Shown piece by piece: positions 12,869 to 23,125 of a stretch of 64,000 nucleotides of DNA. Both the position numbers and the translations under genes were made by a program. Location of the stretch: positions 13,792,501 to 13,856,500 of the forward strand of contig JAIOJX010000005.1 of NCBI GenBank assembly GCA_022376925.1. Direction: 5' to 3'. Source of the DNA: Tragulus kanchil (Eukaryota > Chordata > Mammalia > Artiodactyla > Tragulidae). Position 1 is the first letter of the stretch. Each line of letters starts with the position of its first letter. The notes under the pieces are model-generated. The model saw only the letters and a program-made list of their open reading frames with translations, ran no database searches and was not told the DNA's origin.

Positions 12869-13254
12869 CAGTCCTTTGGCCACGCACTTAGCAGATGTTT
12901 CTGCCAACAGAGGGGCTTCCGTGGGCTCACCACATGGGTGAGGGGAGGGGGCTGTTCACAGGAAGTGGGGGCAGGCGACAGCCAGATGACACTGCTCTCC
13001 TCGATCTACAGTAGCCTGGCTCTCTCTCCTCTTCTGACCCCTTCAAAACCTTTGCCTTCAGTGAATGGACGCTCTGGGACACCTATGACCTTGTTGGCTG
13101 AGATTCTTGCTCTTTGACTTAAAAAGATCCCCCCATTCTTGGAGTGAGACTTAGCAGCGAGAGGTTCCGAGTCCCACCAGTCCTGGCTGGCAATTCTGCA
13201 TCTGTGGGTCCTTTCCTAATGCTACAGCGAAATATCCCCCAAGAAATTGAGGGG

Positions 13255-13690
13255 CAACAATGAAAAAGAGTGAAATGTTGCCATTTGCAGCAATATGGGT
13301 GGACCAAGAGGTTGTCACACTGAGTGAGGTTATATCAGGCAGAGAAAGACAAACACTATATAACATCACTTATACATGGAAACCTAAACAATAATGCAAA
13401 TGAGATCTATATGCAAAACAGAAACAGCCAGGTATGGAAAACAAACGCACGGTTACCAAAGGGGAAAGGGAATTGAGAGAATGAGAAATTTGTAGTATGA
13501 GATTAACAGATAAAAACTATTAATCTATAAACAGACAAGCAACAAGGATTTGCTACATAGCACAGGGAATTATTCCAAGTATCTTGTAATAACTTATTAT
13601 CGAACATAATCCACAAAACACCCACTAATGAATCATGATGCTAGACACCACTATACTTCAATTTTCTAAAGATACTTAATAAAATTTAAT
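13255..13690 (+). mobile_element. L1 3' end
   Basis: CACTGAGTGAGGTTATATCA, then GGTTACCAAAGGGGAAAGGG, then AGATTAACAGATAAAAACTA, then GCTACATAGCACAGGGAATT occur in the order of an artiodactyl L1 ORF2 end and 3'UTR. The duplicate copy is at about 14390-14825. Confidence 0.8.
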
Positions 13691-13795
13691 TAAGTTTTCA
13701 AATAGTAAAATAAATATTTGGGTTTATGCAAATATTTTAAAATGAGGGACAGTAATAGTAAGAGGTCTTGCTGGTTGCCAAGAAAATCAGATATG

Positions 13796-14000
13796 GGGCT
13801 TCCCTGGTGCTCCAGTGGGTAAGGACACCACCTTGCAGTGCAAGGGGCGCCAGTTCGATCCCTGGCCTGGGAAGATCCCATGTGCTGTGGAGCGGCTGGA
13901 CTGATGTGTCCAATTACCGAGCTGGAGCTCTGGAGCGCATGCGCCCAGAGCCGGTACTCTGTGACAACAGAGGCCACCGCGATGGGAGGCCCACAGGCGC
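13796..14000 (+). mobile_element. Unfamiliar SINE (copy B), cut by duplication junction 4
   Basis: It has the same head and GTGTCCAATTACCGAGC body as copy A. It ends abruptly at about 14000, where the next duplicate starts. The complete version is at 14931-15254. Confidence 0.85.
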
Positions 14001-14930
14001 CAAACAGTCCTTTGGCCACGACTTAGCAGATGTTTCTGCCAACAGAGGGGCTTCCGTGGGCTCACCACATGGGTGAGGGGAGGGGGCTGTTCACAGGAAG
14101 TGGGGGCAGGCGACAGCCAGATGACACTGCTCTCCTCGATCTACAGTAGCCTGGCTCTCTCTCCTCTTCTGACCCCTTCAAAACCTTTGCCTTCAGTGAA
14201 TGGACGCTCTGGGACACCTATGACCTTGTTGGCTGAGATTCTTACTCTTTGACTTAAAAAGATCCCCCCATTCTTGGAGTGAGACTTAGCAGCGAGAGGT
14301 TCCGAGTCCCACCAGTCCTGGCTGGCAATTCTGCATCTGTGGGTCCTTTCCTAATGCTACAGCGAAATATCCCCCAAGAAATTGAGGGGCAACAATGAAA
14401 AAGAGTGAAATGTTGCCATTTGCAGCAATATGGGTGGACCAAGAGGTTGTCACACTGAGTGAGGTTATATCAGGCAGAGAAAGACAAACACTATATAACA
14501 TCACTTATACATGGAAACCTAAACAATAATGCAAATGAGATCTATATGCAAAACAGAAACAGCCAGGTATGGAAAACAAACGCACGGTTACCAAAGGGGA
14601 AAGGGAATTGAGAGAATGAGAAATTTGTAGTATGAGATTAACAGATAAAAACTATTAATCTATAAACAGACAAGCAACAAGGATTTGCTACATAGCACAG
14701 GGAATTATTCCAAGTATCTTGTAATAACTTATTATCGAACATAATCCACAAAACACCCACTAATGAATCATGATGCTAGACACCACTATACTTCAATTTT
14801 CTAAAGATACTTAATAAAATTTAATTAAGTTTTCAAATAGTAAAATAAATATTTGGGTTTATGCAAATATTTTAAAATGAGGGACAGTAATAGTAAGAGG
14901 TCTTGCTGGTTGCCAAGAAAATCAGATATG

Positions 14931-15254
14931 GGGCTTCCCTGGTGCTCCAGTGGGTAAGGACACCACCTTGCAGTGCAAGGGGCGCCAGTTCGATCCCTGG
15001 CCTGGGAAGATCCCATGTGCTGTGGAGCGGCTGGACTGATGTGTCCAATTACCGAGCTGGAGCTCTGGAGCGCATGCGCCCAGAGCCGGTACTCTGTGAC
15101 AACAGAGGCCACCGCGATGGGAGGCCCACAGGAGCCAAAGAACAAAGATGGATGAAAATGGACAAATGAAAGACCAATAGAAGTAGCCCGCCTGCCCCCC
15201 TCCCTCCCCACCCCACCCCCACCAAAATAAATAAATAAATAAATCTTTAAAAAA
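14931..15254 (+). mobile_element. Unfamiliar SINE, full length (copy B)
   Basis: It has the complete head, B-box-like GTTCGATCCC, body, CT-rich segment (CCCTCCCTCCCCACCCC) and AAAT tail. Target duplications AAAATCAGATATG flank it at 14918-14930 and 15255-15267. By eye it is highly similar to copies A and C, so the family was active fairly recently. The 195-codon antisense frame at 14825-15412 is this SINE read backwards. Confidence 0.88.
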
Positions 15255-15604
15255 AAAATCAGATATGGAAGTGCCTTAGCTGGACCCACTTTATCTCTTA
15301 TTATGAAGACCCAGTTGTGAATTCTTTCCTTCCAAAAAAGTCTCCTTATGTGGGGACATGCTATCCAAACAAACACAGGGCAATAGTGGGGGGTGGCAGG
15401 GGTTGTAAACATTATTCACAGAGAGAGATTTTTTCCATCTGTATTATCTCTGCACTCTTCTTTGTTTAACCTTGGCTAAGGAGGTCTTATTTTAATTTTT
15501 TCATGTTTTTCTAAGGCAAAGGGAAATGAGGACTGTTAAAGGCTTACTACTGAAAAATACTTTTTTTTTTTTTTTCAGGAAAGTGCTTTAAAAAATTGCC
15601 TTAG

Positions 15605-15790
15605 CATTTTTGAAGTTTATAACACAGTATTGTTGACTATCTTCACTGTGCCGTGCATTAGATCTTCAGGACTTCTTTATTTTCTAGTTACAGAACTGAA
15701 TCTTAAACAACACCTCCCCAATTCCACCCCCAGCAAGATGCTGGTAACCACCATTCTCCTCTCTGTATGTCTTAACTGTTCTTACCACAA
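15605..15790 (-). mobile_element. L1 3'UTR fragment (antisense)
   Basis: AGTATTGTTGACTATCTTCA, then GCCGTGCATTAGATCTTCAG, then TGCTGGTAACCACCATTCTC follow reversed L1 3'UTR sequence. The first copy of duplication 5 begins inside it; a partial second copy starts at 16746. Confidence 0.6.
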
Positions 15791-15836
15791 GGAATAAATA
15801 ATAATCATGTGATGAGACCAAAGTGTTAGCTAACAC

Positions 15837-15916
15837 TTTATATATATATATAATATATAAATATATATATATATATATATATGTATATATGACTGCGATA
15901 TATATATATATATATG
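15837..15916. repeat. AT microsatellite
   Basis: TA-dinucleotide runs are interrupted by AATATATAAA and ATGACTGCGATA. The duplicate is at 16917-16996, with one substitution. Such self-complementary tracts are hard to sequence and assemble. Confidence 0.9.
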
Positions 15917-15929
15917 CATCAAATCAACA

Positions 15930-16143
15930 CCATGAAGTGTTAGTTGCTCAGTCGTGTCTGACTCTTTGTGATTCTGTGGACTGTAGCCTGCCAGGCTCCT
16001 TTATCCATGGAATTTTCCAGGCAAGAATACTGGAGAGGGTAGCCATTCCCTTCTCAAGGGAATCTTCCCTATCCAGGGATCAAACCCAGGTCTCCATCAT
16101 TGCAGACAGACTCCTTACTGTCTGAACCATCACCAGGGAAGTT
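15930..16143 (-). mobile_element. Bov-tA type SINE
   Basis: On the plus strand it shows the reversed Bov-A body: GTTGCTCAGTCGTGTCTGAC, GGACTGTAGCCTGCCAGGCT, GCAAGAATACTGGAGAGGG, then a damaged tRNA head. Perfect 13-bp target duplications CATCAAATCAACA lie at 15917-15929 and 16144-16156. Confidence 0.92.
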
Positions 16144-16554
16144 CATCAAATCAACAAGTGAGTTAAACATACATACTGCTACCTGCCAATTACATCTCAA
16201 TAAAAAGAATAACTCTGTCACATGACATCTGATTCAGGTAATGAATTTTGGAGCAGGAACTCTAAAGTTCATTTTTAATGAGGGGCAATTTGTGACAAAG
16301 CTGGAGGGTAGGGCACACCAATCTCTGAATAATATTTCCATTGTTAATCCACAAGTCTGAGTGTTGGAGTGTGGCCTCTGATCTGTTTTCTGGTCAAGTA
16401 TGTTCTCGACAGTCCTGAAAGCAGTTGGTAAGCTCAGCCTGAACATGGGGATTCTGGCCTTCAGTTCCTTCTGTAACTGTTGCCACAATATACTTGCTCC
16501 TAGTAGCCAAAGTAGTGGTATGGGTTCAAATGAAGGTAGAAAAGAGGCACACAA

Positions 16555-16592
16555 ATGTGTGTGTGTGTGCGCATGCACGCGCAAGTGTGTGT
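16555..16592. repeat. GT microsatellite, repeated in three copies
   Basis: The GT run is followed by GCGCATGCACGCGCAAG. Copies are at about 17635 and 18738. The third is two GT units longer, as expected for allelic length variation or slippage. Confidence 0.85.
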
Positions 16593-17009
16593 AGGAGTGG
16601 GCTGCACACATTATCATTCCGATATGCAGAACTGTCCACACGACCTGTGGAAAATCACAGTGGCAGGAAGGTGATGTTTGAACCCTGCTGGGAGCCTTAC
16701 GACTCTACTCCCCACAATCTACACTGGCTGCGTGGAGACCCTATTTTCAGGACTTCTTTATTTTCTAGTTACAGAACTGAATCTTAAACAACACCTCCCC
16801 AATTCCACCCCAGCAAGATGCTGGTAACCACCATTCTCCTCTCTGTATGTCTTAACTGTTCTTACCACAAGGAATAAATAATAATCATGTGATGAGACCA
16901 AAGTGTTAGCTAACACTTTATATATATATATAATATATAAATATATATATATATATATATATGTATATATGACTGCTATATATATATATATATATGCATC
17001 AAATCAACA

Positions 17010-17223
17010 CCATGAAGTGTTAGTTGCTCAGTCGTGTCTGACTCTTTGTGATTCTGTGGACTGTAGCCTGCCAGGCTCCTTTATCCATGGAATTTTCCAG
17101 GCAAGAATACTGGAGAGGGTAGCCATTCCCTTCTCAAGGGAATCTTCCCTATCCAGGGATCAAACCCAGGTCTCCATCATTGCAGACAGACTCCTTACTG
17201 TCTGAACCATCACCAGGGAAGTT
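17010..17223 (-). mobile_element. Second copy of the 15930 Bov-tA SINE
   Basis: It lies in the right copy of duplication 5, with the same target duplications. It is not an independent insertion. Confidence 0.92.
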
Positions 17224-17428
17224 CATCAAATCAACAAGTGAGTTGAACATACATACTGCTACCTGCCAATTACATCTCAATAAAAAGAATAACTCTGTCA
17301 CATGACATCTGATTCAGGTAATGAATTTTGGAGCAGGAACTCTAAAGTTCATTTTTAATGAGGGGCAATTCGTGACAAAGCTGGAGGGTAGGGCACACCA
17401 ATCTCTGAATAATATTTCCATTGTTAAT

Positions 17429-19643
17429 CCACAAGTCCGAGTGTTGGAGTGTGGCCTCTGATCTGTTTTCTGGTCAAGTATGTTCTCGACAGTCCTGAAA
17501 GCAGTTGGTAAGCTCAGCCTGAACGTGGGGATTCTGGCCTTCAGTTCCTTCTGTAACTGTTGCCACAATACACTTGCTCCTAGTAGCCAAAGTAGTGGTA
17601 TGGGTTCAAATGAAGGTAGAAAAGAGGCACACAAATGTGTGTGTGTGTGCGCATGCACGCGCAAGTGTGTGTAGGAGTGGGCTGCACACATTATCATTCC
17701 GATATGCAGAACTGTCCACACGACCTGTGGAAAATCACAGTGGCAGGAAGGTGATGTTTGAACCCTGCTGGGAGCCTTACGACTCTACTTCCCCCTACAA
17801 TCTACACTGGCTGCGTGGGAGACCCTGGCTAGTGAACACCGATATGGAATTGACTTACTTACCAGGGTCTGGCCCCATGTTCCAGGAACGAGCACACATC
17901 ACACATCAGCTCAGGCCCCCCAAGAAAGTGGCCATTTCATGGAGAATAAACCAGAATTCTCATCATCCTTACCTCCCTCCCCACTTAGAAGGGTGGTGAG
18001 AGGGATATCTACGGAAGCCTCTGGAAGATCTCGTTGCATGTGGCTTTGATAGAGGGACCGCCTGGCATCTCTGAAGGGGTCAGGAGTCAAGGGGGTAGGA
18101 AGGGGGAAAAGTCCTCAGGGCCACGGAAGTGTGGGTGCTCCAGAACCCTCGGGAAGCCTCAGAGCAGCTCAGGCTGGGCTGAACACAGCCCCAGCCTCAG
18201 TGCTGCATCTCCCCTGCGGACCTTCCAGAACCTGAGGGTGCTGGGTCTGGGGGGGGCTCTCACATGCTCTGTGTGCTTGGCGTCTTCTGTGAGAGGCAAT
18301 TTCTGGTGTCTCTGCAGAGCATCTCACAACGGGCCCACTATGGATAAAAGGCATCAACCCAAACCAGAACGATCTCTTAGCTAGTGGTTTTTTCCCTCTA
18401 AAAGCTACCAAGTACTAGCTCTCTTTAATTCTTTCGTATTTTAAAGCACTCAGAGATGCTTGATTTCAGGGTTCCACGGGGCAGAACAAAACCAACTATC
18501 TACAGGTGCCGTCTTAGGACCTCTCTGAACCCACAAGTCTGAGTGTTGGAGTGTGGCCTCTGATCTGTTTTCTGGTCAAGTATGTTCTCGACAGTCCTGA
18601 AAGCAGTTGGTAAGCTCAGCCTGAACATGGGGATTCTGGCCTTCAGTTCCTTCTGTAACTGTTGCCACAATATACTTGCTCCTAGTAGCCAAAGTAGTGG
18701 TATGGGTTCAAATGAAGGTAGAAAAGAGGCACACAAATGTGTGTGTGTGTGTGTGCGCATGCACGCGCAAGTGTGTGTAGGAGTGGGCTGCACACATTAT
18801 CATTCCGATATGCAGAACTGTCCACACGACCTGTGGAAAATCACAGTGGCAGGAAGGTGATGTTTGAACCCTGCTGGGAGCCTTACGACTCTACCTCCCC
18901 CTACAATCTACACTGGCTGCGTGGGAGACCCTGGCTAGTGAACACCGATATGGAATTGACTTACTTACCAGGGTCTGGCCCCATGTTCCAGGAACGAGCA
19001 CACATCACACATCAGCTCAGGCCCCCCAAGAAAGTGGCCATTTCATGGAGAATAAACCAGAATTCTCATCATCCTTACCTCCCTCCCCACTTAGAAGGGT
19101 GGTGAGAGGGATATCTACGGAAGCCTCTGGAAGATCTCGTTGCATGTGGCTTTGATAGAGGGACCGCCTGGCATCTCTGAAGGGGTCAGGAGTCAAGGGG
19201 GTAGGAAGGGGGAAAAGTCCTCAGGGCCACGGAAGTGTGGGTGCTCCAGAACCCTCGGGAAGCCTCAGAGCAGCTCAGGCTGGGCTGAACACAGCCCCAG
19301 CCTCAGTGCTGCATCTCCCCTGCGGACCTTCCAGAACCTGAGGGTGCTGGGTCTGGGGGGGGCTCTCACATGCTCTGTGTGCTTGGCGTCTTCTGTGAGA
19401 GGCAATTTCTGGTGTCTCTGCAGAGCATCTCACAACGGGCCCACTATGGATAAAAGGCATCAACCCAAACCAGAACGATCTCTTAGCTAGTGGTTTTTTC
19501 CCTCTAAAAAGCTACCAAGTACTAGCTCTCTTTAATTCTTTCGTATTTTAAAGCACTCAGAGATGCTTGATTTCAGGGTTCCACGGGGCAGAACAAAACC
19601 AACTATCTACAGGTGCCGTCTTAGGACCTCTCTGAACCCACAA
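17429..19643. repeat. Duplication 6: direct pair, unit about 1.1 kb, chained to duplication 5
   Basis: The copies are 17429-18530 and 18531-19637, with CCACAA shared at both ends and at the junction. The first about 370 bp also occur in copy 1 of duplication 5, so 16349-16720, 17429-17800 and 18531-18895 form a triplet. The GT run is two units longer in the third copy (about 18739). One A is missing from an A run near the end of the left copy (about 18400 against 19505). Confidence 0.92.
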
Positions 19644-20061
19644 ACTTCAGGGCTGGGAAAGGACCTTTTTGTGTCAAGCTGTCCACCCAACGTGACCCAT
19701 CAAGCCCTAGCATTTCTACCTCAAGGGTATTAATGTAAAATGTCTTTTTGTACAACAGCATTTTAAGAGTGATTATCCCTTAATTTACTACTATCTAGAA
19801 ATGCTCCAAATATACTCTCCTAGAAAACAAAATCTTGTTATAGGTCATAGAAAAGTGTCATTCTCACCCCATGGATTCTGCAGACTTCCCCTACCTTCTT
19901 AATCATCCTTCAGATTTCTCCCCATCATTTCCTTCAAAACAGCAGATCTCAGCCTTTTTTTTTTTTTTTTTCCACAAAAGCTTTCCATTATAATCTGAGT
20001 TCATAAGGCTTCTGGCTTGAACATTTATCTTCTAAATACCAAACAGTTTCTTATTAGATTG
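19644..20061. other. Unique DNA, no gene seen
   Basis: It contains a poly-T run at 19956-19971. No coding signal is visible. Confidence 0.5.
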
Positions 20062-20338
20062 AGTTCTTTTTTTTAAATTTTTTAAAAAAATTTGGCCTTT
20101 CTTATTGGTTATTTATTTATTTTCACCCATCTTGATTCTTCGGCCTGTGTGGGCCTTCCACTGCAGTGGCCTCTCTCACTGCAGAGCACTGGCTCTGGGT
20201 GCATGCACTCCAGAGTGCTGGCACGTAACTGGACACTCCGGTCCAGTCACTCTGCAGCATGTGGGATCTTCCCGTGACAGGGATCAAACCTTGCACTGCA
20301 AGGCCGACTGTTTACCCACTGGACCACCAGGGAAGCCC
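20062..20338 (-). mobile_element. Unfamiliar SINE, older diverged copy (copy D)
   Basis: On the minus strand it has head GGGCTTCCCTGGTGGTCCAG, then GTGTCCAGTTACGTGCCAGC and GAGTGCATGCACCCAGAGCC, with a short deletion around the B box. The tail lacks the CT-rich part. A 7-bp target duplication TAGATTG flanks it (20055-20061, 20339-20345). It is more diverged than copies A-C. Confidence 0.8.
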
Positions 20339-20345
20339 TAGATTG

Positions 20346-21690
20346 TGCTACACACTGTTTCAAAGCTTAGGCATGAGAAGTCATTTGGGGCGGGGTCTCT
20401 CCCAGGCCCCACACACGTGCCTGTAACAGCAGAGCTCACGGTCCACATCCCATACCTTGGCGTGCCAGTGAGGGAGGAACCTGTGCTTGAAAGTGAGGGG
20501 TGTGTGCCATTTCGGCATGATGACACTGGAGTCAAACTACAGAGCTAGCCTCAAGATGCTCACAGACTGATATTAACCACGGTCTGCTGCAAGCATATGG
20601 GGGAAGCAGATCACGAGGGAAGACGCAATGGCATATTTGCCCACAATACCGCTACAGTGGCAGAGCTTGGAGAGAGTGAGGCGAGGCACCCACCCGCCAC
20701 TTCACCCTGGAAGGGGATCACACGTGTGGACGGGGATCTGCAAACCTTGTGGGGACAGAAGGCAACGCTGCCTGAAAGTTATGAGTAATGAGCCACGGGG
20801 GGCTGGGGAAGGAAGTTGGTGGTTCTGTCATTCATTCTGACAGGGCTCCTTAACAGGAATGGAGAGGGTGGAGGGGGGCGGGTGGGGAAGACGCAGAGTG
20901 AGGACAGAAGGGTGAAGCCAGCCAGGCAAACGAGAATGAGACATTGCAATTATGGACCTTATGGAGGAGCTGCTGGTAAGCTACTCTGGCCAAAGGAAAA
21001 TGTTGATTGGACCGGTTTTCTGAGGGAAACAGACAGCCCTTCTGCAAGCAGATGGATGACAAATCTCTGGGAGGAGGCAGTGTTGTTCATGTGTGAAATG
21101 GTCTCAGCCAAAGAGTGAAAGTGCCAAGCCATGTATGTAAGCAGGAGCCACCTGGCCTGCATGTGGGGTGTGTGTGCGTGCGTGTGTGCGTGTGTGAAGG
21201 AAGGAGACACTGGCAGCAAATCCTCTAACTGGAAACTCCAGGACCATTCAACCGAGCGACTCTCCACTTGCACACTTCTCTTCCTCTCTTCCCCCTTCTC
21301 TCTCTCCTACTACCCCCACCCACCCAGCACTCTCCTCTGCCACTTTAACCCTTCTCTAACGTCTCCATGTGTCTCATCTCATGGAACTCTTCAATATCAA
21401 ACTAAGACCCTAGAAGCACCTCAAATACAAGGCAGGCATTGAGATGAAGGGACCAGAAATGATCTGCCAGCAAAGGAAAAAGTCAGAACAAGCCCCCCTG
21501 CCCCTATAAAGCCCATCCTCATGGACTGAATTTTTCCTGGCCAGAAAGAGCAGGAGAGGTCCGTGTGGAAGTGCACAATTTGGGCCAGAGGTGGAGCCCC
21601 ACGTGGCCTGCAGTGAGGTCTGTGCCTCTCTCCTGGGCAGATCCGACAGACATTTCTCACCAAGAATTCCTATTGTCCTTTTGAGGCTAA
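20346..21690. other. Unique DNA with GT- and CT-rich tracts
   Basis: A GTGTGTGCGTG tract lies at 21168-21196 and a CT-rich stretch at 21277-21340. Open frames up to 104 codons carry no recognisable domain. Confidence 0.5.
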
Positions 21691-21695
21691 ACTAT

Positions 21696-21800
21696 ACCAG
21701 GTGGCTTGGGAAATTCTTTGATGGACTCAGAGCTTTCACTAATGGGGTCTGGGTTCAATCCTTAATTGGGGAACTAATATCTCACAAGCCATATGGCTAA
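21696..21800 (+). mobile_element. Old CHR-like SINE fragment
   Basis: The order TGGACTCAGAGCTTTCACTA, ATGGGGTCTGGGTTCAATCC, GGGGAACTAATATCTCACAA resembles the tRNA-derived CHR head region. It is strongly diverged. Confidence 0.5.
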
Positions 21801-22692
21801 AAGGAAAAAAGGAAAGTAGGCTTTTCAGGCTCAGAGCTACTGACATTTTCTACCAGATAATTCCCTTGTGAGGGGGTTGGCCTGTACATTATAGATGCTG
21901 AGCCACATCATGAGTCTGCACTTCACCAAGCCGTGACAACCAGGAATGTATCCAGACACGGCTGCCTGCCTTGTGGGGGTGGGGGTCGGGGGAGACAAGA
22001 ACCACAGAGATGAACGTTACATGGGGCTGGCTGATTCCAACTTGAGATACCACCTTGCTCTTTGCATGAAATTAAACACACACACACACACACACACTCA
22101 GAAACACAACCTCACACAATATTATATACAAAGACTCTACAGACAGGTAGTTCTCACTTCTGATTTTCTTCATACTTCCATCTACCTGATTTGCTGTAAA
22201 TGCTTCCAAAGCTTGAGAAGAGTTTCCAGGGCTCCATTTTGTAAGTGACCTCCAATGTTCAGAGCCCTGAGCCCTGGGAAGTGGGAGGTAAACATTCAGC
22301 CAGGACGAACTCCCAAGCTTTCATTCCGCTTCTGCAGAATAATGCTGCACACAGACGCTTGCCTTATCATCGGGCGCTGCTGACTGTCTGCACCCAAAAG
22401 AGAAAGCAGATGCCTCAAGACGTCTGGAGGTGTTCTCCGCAGGGCTCTGAGGTTGTTTTGAGATACTCCGACTCCCCGCAGATTTTCAGTGTCTGTAAGG
22501 ATGGGGCTGTGGGAGGGGAAGCTGGAAGCACTCTGAGTAACTGAGTTGACTCAATGAAACAGATTCATTAGTAGATGGTCAGATGGATCTGAATCAATTA
22601 GATATATGTGGATGGGGTCTTCTCTATGTGTAAAGTCCAGTTACAAGGGCTAAGGGCATGAACAAGACATCAGGTCTACTCCTATCAGTGTC
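21801..22692. other. Unique DNA with a CA repeat
   Basis: The CA dinucleotide run is at 22077-22098. The rest is unique; I see no exon with both splice sites. Confidence 0.5.
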
Positions 22693-22693
22693 T

Positions 22694-22912
22694 GGGCTTC
22701 CCAGGTGGCGATAAAGAACCTGCCTGCCAAGGCAGGAGACATAAGCAACATGGGTTTGATCTCTGGGTTGGGAAGATCCCCTCAGGGAGGGAACGGCAAC
22801 TGACTCCAGAGTTCTGGCCTGCGAAACCCCATGGACAGAGGAGCCTGGGGGGCTACAGTTAGTTCATAGGGTCACAAAGAGTCAGACACGACTGAAGCAA
22901 CTTAGCAGCAAT
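22694..22912 (+). mobile_element. Bov-tA type SINE
   Basis: The head GGGCTTCCCAGGTGG with TGGGTTTGATC (B-box region) is followed by the Bov-A body CCCATGGACAGAGGAGCCTG and the end AGTCAGACACGACTGAAGCA, then a short AGC tail. It is moderately diverged. Confidence 0.9.
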
Positions 22913-22939
22913 GTACTACTAGTATTGGAGTCCTTAGCC

Positions 22940-23125
22940 AATGCTGTAAGCGCTACACATGTACTGAACACCCGCAACGCCTATGTCATGAGGCTCTTAG
23001 CAAGCCATGTTCGCAAATAAGGAAAGGAGACAGAGAAGTTAACTACTTAACCCAATCATAACCCAATAGAGGGCATTTGAACTCAACCAGGCTCACACAC
23101 TGCCTGCACATCTAACCCACATTCT
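22940..23125 (-). repeat. MIR fragment (antisense)
   Basis: TAAGCGCTACACATGTACTG, then ACAGAGAAGTTAACTACTTA, then ATTTGAACTCAACCAGGCTC follow reversed MIR. Confidence 0.6.

Larger units (their letters stand above)
12869..15139. repeat. Duplication 4: direct pair, unit 1,136 bp
   Basis: The copies are 12869-14004 and 14005-15139. The junction falls inside a SINE. In the first copy the SINE stops after GATGGGAGGCCCACAGGCGC and the start of the repeat follows at once. In the second copy the SINE continues to its natural tail at 15254. The unit also holds a sense L1 3' end. A base is lost close to the junction (CGCACTTA against CGACTTA). Confidence 0.92.
15665..17826. repeat. Duplication 5: direct pair, unit 1,080 bp
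   Basis: The copies are 15665-16742 and 16746-17826. At least six substitutions separate them (for example GCGATA/GCTATA, GTTAAAC/GTTGAAC, AATTTGTG/AATTCGTG, AGTCTGAG/AGTCCGAG), about 0.6%, which resembles two alleles. Single-base losses cluster at the junction: one C missing at about 16805 in copy 2, and a T, a C and a G missing at 16707-16738 in copy 1. The content is an AT microsatellite, a Bov-tA SINE and unique DNA. The right part overlaps duplication 6. Confidence 0.92.

Noticed and set aside
14825..15412. 195-codon antisense open frame
   Set aside because: Most of it is the unfamiliar SINE read backwards; the same residues appear at every copy of that SINE.
15837..15916. Periodic repeat that might suggest an array
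   Set aside because: It is a TA microsatellite without spacers. A CRISPR array is not expected in this mammalian DNA.
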